Shown in pieces: positions 52,622 through 60,014 of a stretch of DNA of 64,000 nucleotides (its first letter is position 1; each line of letters starts with the position of its first letter). The translations under genes were made by a program, and so were the position numbers. The stretch comes from an uncultured Oscillospiraceae bacterium. Lineage in GTDB: Bacteria > Bacillota > Clostridia > Oscillospirales > Acutalibacteraceae. The stretch covers positions 32,573-96,572 of the forward strand of contig CAJJNV010000003.1 in assembly GCA_905193225.1 (NCBI GenBank). The letters are read 5' to 3'. A model generated the notes under the pieces. That model ran no database searches and had not been told where the DNA came from. It saw only the letters and a program-made list of their open reading frames with translations.

Positions 52622-53224
52622 TCATTTTCCCTTTGAAAGAAGCTTTAATGCCTGCTTTATGAGTGTTTCGGTATCGAGGCCGCTGTCCAGTTTGCCCACC
52701 GCAAGAGAGGCCTCCGATCGCTGAAACCCCAGTGCCTCAAGCGCCACCACCGCATCGGCGGCATTTTCCGAAGCAGAAACCGCGCCTGCGCTTTTTACAT
52801 CGTCCGAAAGGTTGATATCCGACCTTCCAAGCTTATCCTTAAGCTCCATAACCACCCTTTGAGCGGTTTTTGCACCAACCCCCTGAGCAGCGCTTATGGC
52901 CTTATAATCGCCCGACATAACGGCAACCGTCAGCCTCTGAGGAGACAGAGCCGAGAGTATCGAAATACCCGCCTTTGGCCCAATGCCTGAGATTGCAGTA
53001 AGCAGTTTGAAAAGTTCAAGCTCCTCACGGTCGTAAAATCCGAAAAGATCAAGGGCGTCCTCCCTGACGTTAAGGTGGGTAAAAAGGGTTACGTCCTCAT
53101 TGTTTCCCACAAGTTCGCGGTAGGTCGTTTCGGTTATGCGGCAGTCAAATCCCACGCCCCCGCAGCTTATGACCGCTCTTTCTCGGCTGAGCATTATAAG
53201 TTTTCCTGTTAAAGAATAAAACAT
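52622..53224 (-). CDS. ruvA: Holliday junction branch-migration protein RuvA
   Basis: 200 residues from ATG 53224, with AGGAGAAGAAA upstream; a longer frame to 53263 adds 13 unlikely residues. The OB-fold start FYSLTGKLIMLSRERAVI, the helix-hairpin-helix LLTAISGIGPKAGISIL and QGVGAKTAQRVVMEL, and a mobile C-terminal domain III (AADAVVALEALGFQRSEA) match RuvA. It binds four-way junctions and recruits RuvB. Confidence 0.96.
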   Translation of the reverse strand: MFYSLTGKLIMLSRERAVISCGGVGFDCRITETTYRELVGNNEDVTLFTHLNVREDALDLFGFYDREELELFKLLTAISGIGPKAGISILSALSPQRLTVAVMSGDYKAISAAQGVGAKTAQRVVMELKDKLGRSDINLSDDVKSAGAVSASENAADAVVALEALGFQRSEASLAVGKLDSGLDTETLIKQALKLLSKGK

Positions 53225-53335
53225 TTTCTTCTCCTGACTGGGTTTAATTTGTCCCGACCGCATTTAACCGAGTGGGCATCAAATAAAAATCTGTCGAGAC
53301 AAACGGCAAAGCAACATCCTTAAGACGATGCGGCT

Positions 53336-53430
53336 ATGTTTACGTGTGTTTTTCTGTATTCTGCGTATTCTGCTCGTTCTTCGGGTCTTCTGTGCGTATT
53401 CCGGGTGTTCTTTCGTACACCTTCTTTTAT
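53336..53430. repeat. Degenerate short repeats with period of about 10 bases
   Basis: Units such as TGTATTCTG, CGTATTCTG, CTCGTTCTTC, GGTCTTCTGT, GCGTATTCCG and GGTGTTCTTT follow one another in the ruvA-ruvC gap. The composition differs from the flanking genes. A minus-strand frame at 53279-53503 crosses them, but looks unlike a protein. Confidence 0.4.
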
Positions 53431-53447
53431 GTATGCATTCAAATTTG

Positions 53448-53942
53448 CTAAAGTCGGTTATTGGAAAGCAGGGAGCCTGAACTGTGCCCATGGCAGATTG
53501 CAAGTGCTAAGGCGTCGGCGGCGTCGTCGGGACGGGGAATTTTCTCCAGTCCAAGCAGTATTCTCGTCATCTCCATGATCTGCTTCTTTTCGGCCATTCC
53601 GTATCCGGTGACAGACGATTTCACCTGAAGAGGGGTGTATTCGTAAATCGGTACGAGATTCTTTTTTGCCGAAAGAAGTATGCAGCCTCTCGCTTCGGCC
53701 ACGGCAATGGCCGTTGTGGTATTGGTATTGAAATAAAGCTTTTCCACCGAGATACAGTCGGGACGATATTTTTCGATAAGCTCTCCCATTCCATCGTAAA
53801 TTTCCTCAAGACGGGAGGTAAACTCGGTGTGAGCACGGGTGGTTATTGCGCCGTATCCAATGGTGGTAAAGCGGTTTTTTTCATACCTGACGGCACCGAA
53901 GCCGACGATGGCATATCCCGGGTCGATGCCCAAAATTATCAC
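53448..53942 (-). CDS. ruvC: Crossover junction endodeoxyribonuclease RuvC
   Basis: 164 residues. The catalytic acidic residues lie in ILGIDPGYAIVGFG (first Asp), SVEKLYF (Glu) and RPDDAADALALAICH (Asp pair). It cuts Holliday junctions. The start is GTG at 53942 with TTGGAGG upstream. The 220-base gap to ruvA holds the degenerate repeat. The promoter is at 53975-54003, so this gene probably heads the thirteen-gene series. Confidence 0.96.
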   Translation of the reverse strand: MIILGIDPGYAIVGFGAVRYEKNRFTTIGYGAITTRAHTEFTSRLEEIYDGMGELIEKYRPDCISVEKLYFNTNTTTAIAVAEARGCILLSAKKNLVPIYEYTPLQVKSSVTGYGMAEKKQIMEMTRILLGLEKIPRPDDAADALALAICHGHSSGSLLSNNRL

Positions 53943-53974
53943 GACACAGCGCCTCCAATATAATTATTCAAATT

Positions 53975-54003
53975 ATTTTATCATAATAACGTAAAAAAAG
54001 CAA
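53975..54003 (-). promoter_or_regulatory. Promoter of ruvC
   Basis: TTGCTT (54003-53998), 17-base spacer, TAAAAT (53980-53975) on the minus strand. No LexA-type palindrome was noticed beside it. Confidence 0.6.
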
Positions 54004-54073
54004 GTCATTATACCCTATTTTTCGCTCGTTATCCTGCTTGTCAAGCCCATGTAATTTATTTTTTAAAAAACTG

Positions 54074-54102
54074 TTGACAAACGGCCTCTTTGCCGTTATA
54101 AT
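54074..54102 (+). promoter_or_regulatory. Consensus promoter of tRNA-Gly
   Basis: TTGACA (54074-54079), 17-base spacer, TATAAT (54097-54102): both boxes are perfect. The predicted start is about 8 bases before the tRNA. Confidence 0.9.
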
Positions 54103-54115
54103 ACCTTTTGCAGTT

Positions 54116-54191
54116 GCGGATTTAGCTCATCTGGTAGAGCGCCACCTTGCCAAGGTGGAGGTAGCGAGTTCGAGCCTCGTAATCCGCTCCA
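54116..54191 (+). tRNA. tRNA-Gly (anticodon GCC)
   Basis: A 7-base acceptor stem GCGGATT / AATCCGC, D arm, anticodon arm CCACC-TTGCCAA-GGTGG with GCC at the centre, T arm with GTTCGAGCC and a discriminator T followed by encoded CCA. It is a single tRNA gene, with a perfect promoter and its own terminator. Confidence 0.97.
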
Positions 54192-54199
54192 TGATTTTT

Positions 54200-54236
54200 C
54201 CGCATCGGCTTTTTGCTTTGATGCGGTTTTTTGTTT
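54200..54236 (+). terminator. Terminator of tRNA-Gly
   Basis: CCGCATC / GATGCGG with a T-rich loop followed by TTTTTTG and further Ts. Confidence 0.85.
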
Positions 54237-54275
54237 TTTTCACAGCTTTCGACGAAATTTAAGCAATCGGCGGTG

Positions 54276-54311
54276 TTTAAGCAACAGATAATCGAACCCC
54301 GCACGCCTTAA
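54276..54311. repeat. Short copy of the dispersed TTAAGCA repeat
   Basis: TTTAAGCAACAGATAATCG to CCTTAAA. Its AAGCAACAG and TCGAAC parts match 1888-1906. A related AATTTAAGCAA lies just before, at 54257. The rest of 54312-54449 shows nothing but AT-rich sequence. Confidence 0.5.
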
Positions 54312-54449
54312 AAATGTTAAATTCCTCGTTTTTATCGTTTCGCCACTTGAAATACGCCGGTATATCGGCGTGACAAAACTTCAAAAACGAAAAATTTTCC
54401 TATTTTTAAGGTCGAAGAGTTTCTGCCGTTCATTTTTCTGCGCGGGAAA

Positions 54450-54552
54450 GCGTGAAATCGGCCATCAGGCTGACGCCTATGGTTGATGAACGCGATGCCG
54501 CACGGGAAAAGGGACGAGCGAAACCGTACGGTGTTCGACCATCCGTTGCTTG
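54450..54552 (-). repeat. Long inverted copy of the dispersed repeat
   Basis: The complement of 54486-54552 matches 1888-1954 with about 6 differences in 67 bases; the remainder to 54450 is weakly alike. The start region of the ttcA-type gene falls at its edge (TTG at 54550). Read left to right the copy gives ...NAMPHGKRDERNRTVFD, close to the reading on the minus strand at the other copy. Confidence 0.65.
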
Positions 54553-55356
54553 ACCGCCGCCTTAATCAACAGGAGGAGACCGACGCTGAACGAATTTTTA
54601 AGCATTGTCCGCAAGGCAATCGACAAATACGGTATGATCGACGAAGGCGACTGCATTGCGGTGGGAGTGTCGGGAGGCAAGGATTCCCTTTGCCTTTTGG
54701 CGGCTCTCGGAGAACTGAAAAGATTTTATCCGAAAAAATTTACCCTGAAAGCAATTATGGTTGATCCCTGCTTTTTCGGAAAGCCCACCGATTATTCCGA
54801 GATAATCGAACTTTGCCGCCGGCTTTACATCGAACCGATTATAAGAACCACCGAGCTTTACGAGATAATATTTGAGGTAAGAAAAGAGAGCAACCCCTGC
54901 AGTATGTGCGCCAGAATGAGACGCGGCATTCTCCACGATACCGCAAAGGCCGCAGGCTGCAACAAAATTGCCCTCGGCCACAACACCGACGATGCGGTTG
55001 AAACCTTTTTTATGAACCTTCTGCAGGGCGGCAAGATAGGCTGTTTTCAACCTGTAACATATCTTTCGAGAAAAGATATAACCATGATAAGACCTCTTAT
55101 TTACGTCAGCGAGCGACAGACCGCAAACACGGCAAAAAAGCTTCGCCTTCCTGTCATAAAAAGTCCCTGTCCCGCCGACGGAAACACCTCACGAGAGCAG
55201 GCAAAGCTATTTGCCGAGGATCTTGACAAAACTTACGGTAAGGTTTACGAAAAGGTTATCGGCGCACTTGAACGGCGCCGCATCGACGGTTGGACCGATG
55301 AGGACCCTTCGAAAATCGGGCAAAAAACAAAAAGCCCGAGCAAAAAGCAGTCCTAA
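54550..55356 (+). CDS. TtcA/TilS-like tRNA 2-thiolation ATPase
   Basis: Up to 268 residues. PP-loop VSGGKDSLCLL, CSMCARMRRG (cluster cysteines), GHNTDDAVETFF and CPADGNTSREQAK match the TtcA group, which uses an iron-sulfur cluster to thiolate C32 of tRNA. The in-frame TTG at 54550 lies in the repeat and has no ribosome site. A CTG at 54583 has AGGAGGAG 5-12 bases upstream and gives the family-like start LNEFLSIVRKAIDKYG, so I think the true start is CTG. The next ATG, at 54631, is too late. Confidence 0.88.
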   Translation: MTAALINRRRPTLNEFLSIVRKAIDKYGMIDEGDCIAVGVSGGKDSLCLLAALGELKRFYPKKFTLKAIMVDPCFFGKPTDYSEIIELCRRLYIEPIIRTTELYEIIFEVRKESNPCSMCARMRRGILHDTAKAAGCNKIALGHNTDDAVETFFMNLLQGGKIGCFQPVTYLSRKDITMIRPLIYVSERQTANTAKKLRLPVIKSPCPADGNTSREQAKLFAEDLDKTYGKVYEKVIGALERRRIDGWTDEDPSKIGQKTKSPSKKQS

Positions 55357-55505
55357 AAACGGCGGCTCAGCGGGTGCACCCTGTGTACTCTTTAAGCCTT
55401 ATCTATCAACATTTGCACAGCAGACATTGCCTGTCAGATAAAAAGGCCTCCTTCTATTCTGTCCGGCACAGCATTTTAAGCAACATTAAACGGAGGAAAA
55501 TATCT

Positions 55506-57215
55506 ATGTCAGATACCTACCGAATATACCTTGAAATATCCCGCATAGTCCTTCCCACCTTGGCCATACTCTGCGCCTTTTTATGGTGCAGACTTTACAT
55601 CGGCTCAAAAAAGAAAAAAACCGTTCTTTGCGAGCTTTCGGCGGGTCAAAACTCCTTTAACATATACGCCGCCCAATCTATAATCGGCCGTTCGAGAAGC
55701 TGCGACCTTCAGATTCCCGCGCGGACGGTTTCCAGAAAGCACGCAATGCTTTTTGAGCGGGACAACGGATGGTTTATCTGTCCTCTTGACGGATCGGTAA
55801 TTTTAAACGGTCGGGAAATAGACGAACCTTCCGAGCTTTACGAAAACGACACGGTGGAAATTGCCGGAACGGTCTTTCGTTTTCTGCGCGCGCCGCTGTC
55901 GGTGGAAAAGGATGAATATGCTCCTTCCGGCGGGCTTTTGCTGGTGGTTCTAACCCTTTTCCAGCTTGTTATGTGCGGGCAGATATGCCTGCGGTTTGAG
56001 TCCGATCTCAATATGAACATTCCCCTTTCCTTCGGCCTTCTTATAGCCACCCAGTGGCTGTATTTTGCCGTCACCCGCTTTTTCAAAAGTTTTTCGATCA
56101 TAGCCGAAAGCACCGTGCTTTTCCTTTGCACCGTCGGCCTTGCCATAACCGCCTGTATAGATCCCGACAGCCTTGTAAAGCAGGTGGCCTGCGTCTTTAT
56201 GGGCTTTGTGGGATTTTTGCTTCTGACCTTGGTTCTGACCCACCAAAGCTTTGCACTGACCCTTCGGCCATATGCGGCCATATTTACGGTGGTCATTCTT
56301 TTTGCAACCGCACTTTTCGGCGTTAATATCAACGGTTCAAGAAACTGGCTCAATATAGGGGGACTTACCTTTCAGCCCTCGGAATTTGCAAAGGTGGCCT
56401 TTGTCTTTTCCGGTTCGGCCGCCCTTTATCCCGCCGATCTGAAGCTTAAAAGTCGTTTGTTTTTCTTGGGCTTCGCGGGAGCCTGTATGGCCGCTCTTGC
56501 AAAAATGGTGGATTTCGGCGCCGTGGCCATATTCTTCGTGGCCATGATAGTCATTCTGCTTATGCGCCAGACCGATGTTAAATTTGTTTTGGCCATAATT
56601 GCCGCGGCCGTGCTTGCCGCCACACTGCTCATTGCGGTGTTCCCACACATTGCCTCACGTTTCGGCGTATGGGGGCACATATGGGAACAGGCAAACGGCG
56701 CCGGTTATCAGCAGACGCGCACCCTGGTTGCCGCCGCAAGCGGAGGACTGTTAGGTCTCGGCGGCGGAAACGGTATGCTTTATAGAATCGTCGCGGCCGA
56801 CACCGACCTTGTTTACGGTATTGTGTGCGAGGAATGGGGCTGGCTTATCGCCTTTTGTGTGGCTGCCTGCTTTGTGGGGCTGGGGTTTTACGCCGTAAGA
56901 CTTGCAAAGGGCTGCCGCTCCCCTTATTTCGCCATTTCGGTCTGTGCCGCGGCCGCCATAATGGTGTTCCAAACCGCCCTTAATATCTTCGGTTCATCGG
57001 ACATTCTCCCCCTCACCGGTGTTACGATAATGTTTGTCAGCCGCGGCGGAACAAGCCTTGTGGCCGCTTTCCTTCTTATGGCATTTTTCAAAGGTGCCGA
57101 GGTACCGCCCAAAAAGCTGTCGGGAGAAAATCACGATTACGACGACAGCGACGACGATCGCCCCATATCCGATTATTCCTCTAAACTTTCAAGTAAGGGA
57201 GATGAAGCGTTCTGA
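55506..57215 (+). CDS. FtsW/RodA-type SEDS protein fused to an FHA domain
   Basis: 569 residues from ATG 55506 with CGGAGGAAAA upstream. One N-terminal helix (about 11-29) is followed by a forkhead-associated domain (about 57-125) with IIGRSRSCDLQI and SRKHAMLFE, which binds phosphothreonine. A SEDS core of nine or ten helices then follows, with NGSRNWLNIGG and TFQPSEFAKVAFV as the family signature. SEDS proteins polymerise glycan strands together with a class B PBP. The partner gene overlaps downstream. Building the FHA domain into the polymerase suggests direct control by a Ser/Thr kinase. A short acidic tail ends the chain (DYDDSDDDRP). Confidence 0.93.
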   Translation: MSDTYRIYLEISRIVLPTLAILCAFLWCRLYIGSKKKKTVLCELSAGQNSFNIYAAQSIIGRSRSCDLQIPARTVSRKHAMLFERDNGWFICPLDGSVILNGREIDEPSELYENDTVEIAGTVFRFLRAPLSVEKDEYAPSGGLLLVVLTLFQLVMCGQICLRFESDLNMNIPLSFGLLIATQWLYFAVTRFFKSFSIIAESTVLFLCTVGLAITACIDPDSLVKQVACVFMGFVGFLLLTLVLTHQSFALTLRPYAAIFTVVILFATALFGVNINGSRNWLNIGGLTFQPSEFAKVAFVFSGSAALYPADLKLKSRLFFLGFAGACMAALAKMVDFGAVAIFFVAMIVILLMRQTDVKFVLAIIAAAVLAATLLIAVFPHIASRFGVWGHIWEQANGAGYQQTRTLVAAASGGLLGLGGGNGMLYRIVAADTDLVYGIVCEEWGWLIAFCVAACFVGLGFYAVRLAKGCRSPYFAISVCAAAAIMVFQTALNIFGSSDILPLTGVTIMFVSRGGTSLVAAFLLMAFFKGAEVPPKKLSGENHDYDDSDDDRPISDYSSKLSSKGDEAF

Positions 57216-58567
57216 AACAGGTAATTACCCGCTCATTTTCGGTCATTGTTATAACGGCTCTTTTTGTTACCGGAATATTCTTTTATTATGGACGTCTTTT
57301 CATAAACGGCGGAAAATGGGCCACCCACCCATCAAACAGCCATCTTTATTCCGACGGCCGCCTGCTCAGGGCCGGCGATATAACCGACCGCAGCGGAATA
57401 GTACTGGCCAGCACCAGAGACGGTCAGCGGCATTTTAACGAAAATTATTACACAAGGGTTGCCACCGCCCACACCGTCGGCGATCTCGAAGGATTTGTTT
57501 CGACCGGCATACATTCGGCATTTTTGCCCGAGCTTACCGGCTATGACGTCATAAACGGAACATATAACGAAAGCGGTAAGGGCAACGACATCACCCTTAC
57601 CATCGATTCCGACCTTTGCGTAACCGCCCTTCGAAGCCTTGGAAACCGCGCGGGCACGGTGGGGGTGTGCAACTACAAAACCGGTGAAATAATTTGTATG
57701 GTAAGTTCCTACACCTTCGATCCCGAGGAAAAATCCACGCTGGATGAGCAAAAGGAAGGTGTGTACGTCAACCGCCTGCTTTCGGGGCAATATACCCCCG
57801 GCTCGGTTTTCAAGCTTGTAACCTGCCTTTCGGCGCTCGAGAATTTTTCCGACTTTTCCGAGCGGAAATACACCTGCCAGAGGGGCGTTACCCTGTCGAA
57901 CGAATGGCTGAGCTGTCTTTCGAATCACGGTACCCTCGGCATAAAGGACGGTCTTGCTCAGTCCTGCAACGCTGTATTTTCCCAGGTTGCTCTTGATGTA
58001 GGCAAAACCGCTCTCACAAACACCGCAAACGAAATCGGCTTTAACAAGACCCTTTATATGGACGGCATAAAATGCGCCGAAAGTAAATTTGACGTTTCTT
58101 CCGCCCCTGATATTGATCTGGGCTGGGCGGGAATCGGCCAGTATAACGACATTGCAAATCCCTATCAATATATGAGATTTATGGCAGCCGTTGCAAACGG
58201 CGGGGTCAGCGTTTCTCCCCACGTCGTCAAATCCATTACTTCCCCCGACGGCACCGAGATAAGGGGCGAAAGTTCGTCTGAGCAGCGGCTTATAAGCGCC
58301 GACAGCGCCAAGGTGCTTAAAGAATATATGCGCAACAATGTCAAAACCACCTACGGGGATTATTCCTTTCCGGGGCTTGAGCTTTGCGCCAAGACCGGCA
58401 CGGCAGAGGTGGGTGAAAATGCCACTCCGCATTCCTGGTTTGTGGGTTTTTCCGATCTGCCCGAAAAGCCGTATGCCTTCGTGGTAGTGGCCGAAAATGC
58501 AGGATCGGGACTGGGCGTTGCGTCAAGCATAGCGTCAAGGGTACTTCGCGCGGCAGGCAGCGTTTAA
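57212..58567 (+). CDS. Class B penicillin-binding protein with a CTG start
   Basis: 451 residues. One N-terminal helix (about 6-26, TRSFSVIVITALFVTGIFFY) anchors it; the transpeptidase domain carries SVFK (TPGSVFKLVT), SCN (AQSCNAVF) and KTG (CAKTGTAEVG), all three catalytic motifs. From the last stop in this frame to codon 104 there is no ATG, GTG or TTG. CTG at 57212 fits: it overlaps the FHA-SEDS stop (TTCTGA) and has GGGAG 10 bases upstream. A start at TTG 57524 would remove the membrane anchor and linker. The pair is one peptidoglycan synthase. Confidence 0.92.
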   Translation: MKQVITRSFSVIVITALFVTGIFFYYGRLFINGGKWATHPSNSHLYSDGRLLRAGDITDRSGIVLASTRDGQRHFNENYYTRVATAHTVGDLEGFVSTGIHSAFLPELTGYDVINGTYNESGKGNDITLTIDSDLCVTALRSLGNRAGTVGVCNYKTGEIICMVSSYTFDPEEKSTLDEQKEGVYVNRLLSGQYTPGSVFKLVTCLSALENFSDFSERKYTCQRGVTLSNEWLSCLSNHGTLGIKDGLAQSCNAVFSQVALDVGKTALTNTANEIGFNKTLYMDGIKCAESKFDVSSAPDIDLGWAGIGQYNDIANPYQYMRFMAAVANGGVSVSPHVVKSITSPDGTEIRGESSSEQRLISADSAKVLKEYMRNNVKTTYGDYSFPGLELCAKTGTAEVGENATPHSWFVGFSDLPEKPYAFVVVAENAGSGLGVASSIASRVLRAAGSV

Positions 58568-58710
58568 TTCAAAAACAGCAGTATTGCTTCTGTTGGCTTT
58601 TTGACTATTTTATCGGCACCGTATCGGTATTTAAGCATCCCCTTGCCAACATTTAATCGGTCCTCAAACGCCTGTCCGAACAAAAAAATAAAAAAACTTG
58701 AAAAAAAGGC

Positions 58711-58739
58711 TTGCAATTTCCCGCCGACTGTGATAGTAT
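58711..58739 (+). promoter_or_regulatory. Promoter of rpmE
   Basis: TTGCAA (58711-58716), 17-base spacer, TAGTAT (58734-58739). Confidence 0.65.
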
Positions 58740-58780
58740 GATATCACTGTTTATTTGAAGTAGAGAAAGAGGTGACTGGT

Positions 58781-58984
58781 TTGAAGGAAGGAATACATCC
58801 CGCTTATGAGGAGACCACCATCAAGTGTGCCTGCGGTAACGAGATCAAAACTCGTTCCACTAAGAAGGACATCCGTGTTGATATTTGCTCAAACTGCCAT
58901 CCGTTCTTTACCGGAAGACAGAAGCTGGTCGACACCGGCGGACGCGTTGAGCGCTTCAACAAACGTTTCAACATCTCCAAGTAA
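58781..58984 (+). CDS. rpmE: 50S ribosomal protein L31
   Basis: 67 residues from TTG 58781 (LKEGIHPAYEE), with AAGAGGTGA upstream. The GTG at 58772 is in frame but overlaps that site. The zinc cysteines are CACG and CSNC, the zinc-binding C+ form. HPFFTGRQKLVDTGGRVERF completes the family signature. Own promoter and terminator. Confidence 0.96.
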   Translation: MKEGIHPAYEETTIKCACGNEIKTRSTKKDIRVDICSNCHPFFTGRQKLVDTGGRVERFNKRFNISK

Positions 58985-58994
58985 CAAACGAAAC

Positions 58995-59036
58995 AGACCG
59001 TTCTTTCGGATTTTCCAAGAGAACGGTCTTTTTTTT
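58995..59036 (+). terminator. Terminator of rpmE
   Basis: AGACCGTTCT / AGAACGGTCT followed by TTTTTT. Confidence 0.9.
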
Positions 59037-59250
59037 ACTCACCGATATTCCCCGCCGGTTTTACACATGGCTTTTTACGGCATTAAACAGCCTATTATTC
59101 TTATAGACCGACATTGTCCCACGTCACGGACAGCCCGGCAGACTGCTGCGTTTTTTCTATACTTTTCGTTGCGGCAAATGCCGTATAAAGCCCTGTCTTT
59201 AGCAGTTTAAAATTTTTTTGCTTTCCCAATCTTTTTTCAAAGGTGATTTC

Positions 59251-59871
59251 GTGAAAGAATTCTTTTTAACCCCTCAAAAAACCGCTTTCGGAGAAATAAC
59301 CGAAAAGCGCTCAAAATTCATTGCCGAGATACGTCCCGTTTGTGATGAAAAAGAGGCGACGGCCTTCATAGAAGAGGTGCGTTCAAAACACCGCGACGCC
59401 CGCCACACGGTTTTCTCCTATCTGCTGATCGATGGGAAAAGGCGCTATTCCGACGACGGCGAGCCTTCCGGAACGGCAGGAGCCCCCATAACCGAGATTT
59501 TGGAGAAAAAGGATTTTTGCAACTGTGCCCTTACCGTAACAAGATATTTCGGTGGTATTCTGCTTGGAACAGGCGGCCTTTTAAGGGCTTATTCGGCAGC
59601 GGCAACAAATGCGATAGAGCAATGCGACCCTGTCAAAATGACACTTAAAAGCAGGTTTTCCCTACGCTGCGAATACACATTTTACAACCGTATTCCAAGC
59701 ATTTTATCAAAATACGGCGGAAAAATTCTCGATTCCGACTTTTCAAACACAGTTTTCCTGTCGGTCTCGCTTCCGCCTGAACACGCAAAAACATTCTTCG
59801 ATCTGATATTTGAACTGTCGGGTGGGAAAATCCTCGCAAACCAGCTTGATCCCTTGTATGAAAAGGAATAA
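59251..59871 (+). CDS. IMPACT/YigZ family protein
   Basis: 206 residues from GTG 59251 with AAAGGTGATTTC upstream; the open frame to 59218 has no better site. The N-terminal domain shows KRSKFIAEIRPV, SDDGEPSGTAGAP and TRYFGGILLGTGGL, the YigZ/IMPACT core; a second domain of about 60 residues resembles an EF-G C-terminal fold. Its role is thought to be in translation or starvation response, but no substrate is known. Confidence 0.92.
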   Translation: MKEFFLTPQKTAFGEITEKRSKFIAEIRPVCDEKEATAFIEEVRSKHRDARHTVFSYLLIDGKRRYSDDGEPSGTAGAPITEILEKKDFCNCALTVTRYFGGILLGTGGLLRAYSAAATNAIEQCDPVKMTLKSRFSLRCEYTFYNRIPSILSKYGGKILDSDFSNTVFLSVSLPPEHAKTFFDLIFELSGGKILANQLDPLYEKE

Positions 59872-59955
59872 TCCGTCCTTTTTTTCATTCGATTTTTCCC
59901 AGTTGTTTTTTATCACATTTTTGGTAGATTTGTCATTATAAATCTATATTTTATC

Positions 59956-59984
59956 TTGACATATTTTCATTTTTGTTGTATCAT
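59956..59984 (+). promoter_or_regulatory. Promoter of the first dockerin paralogue
   Basis: TTGACA (59956-59961), 17-base spacer, TATCAT (59979-59984). Confidence 0.7.
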
Positions 59985-60014
59985 TTTTATAATACCAAAG
60001 GAGGACAAAATCCA

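Noticed and set aside
53279..53503. A 74-codon minus-strand frame between ruvA and ruvC
   Set aside because: It crosses the degenerate repeat, overlaps the ruvC end, and the translation (rich in Arg and Thr) resembles no protein.
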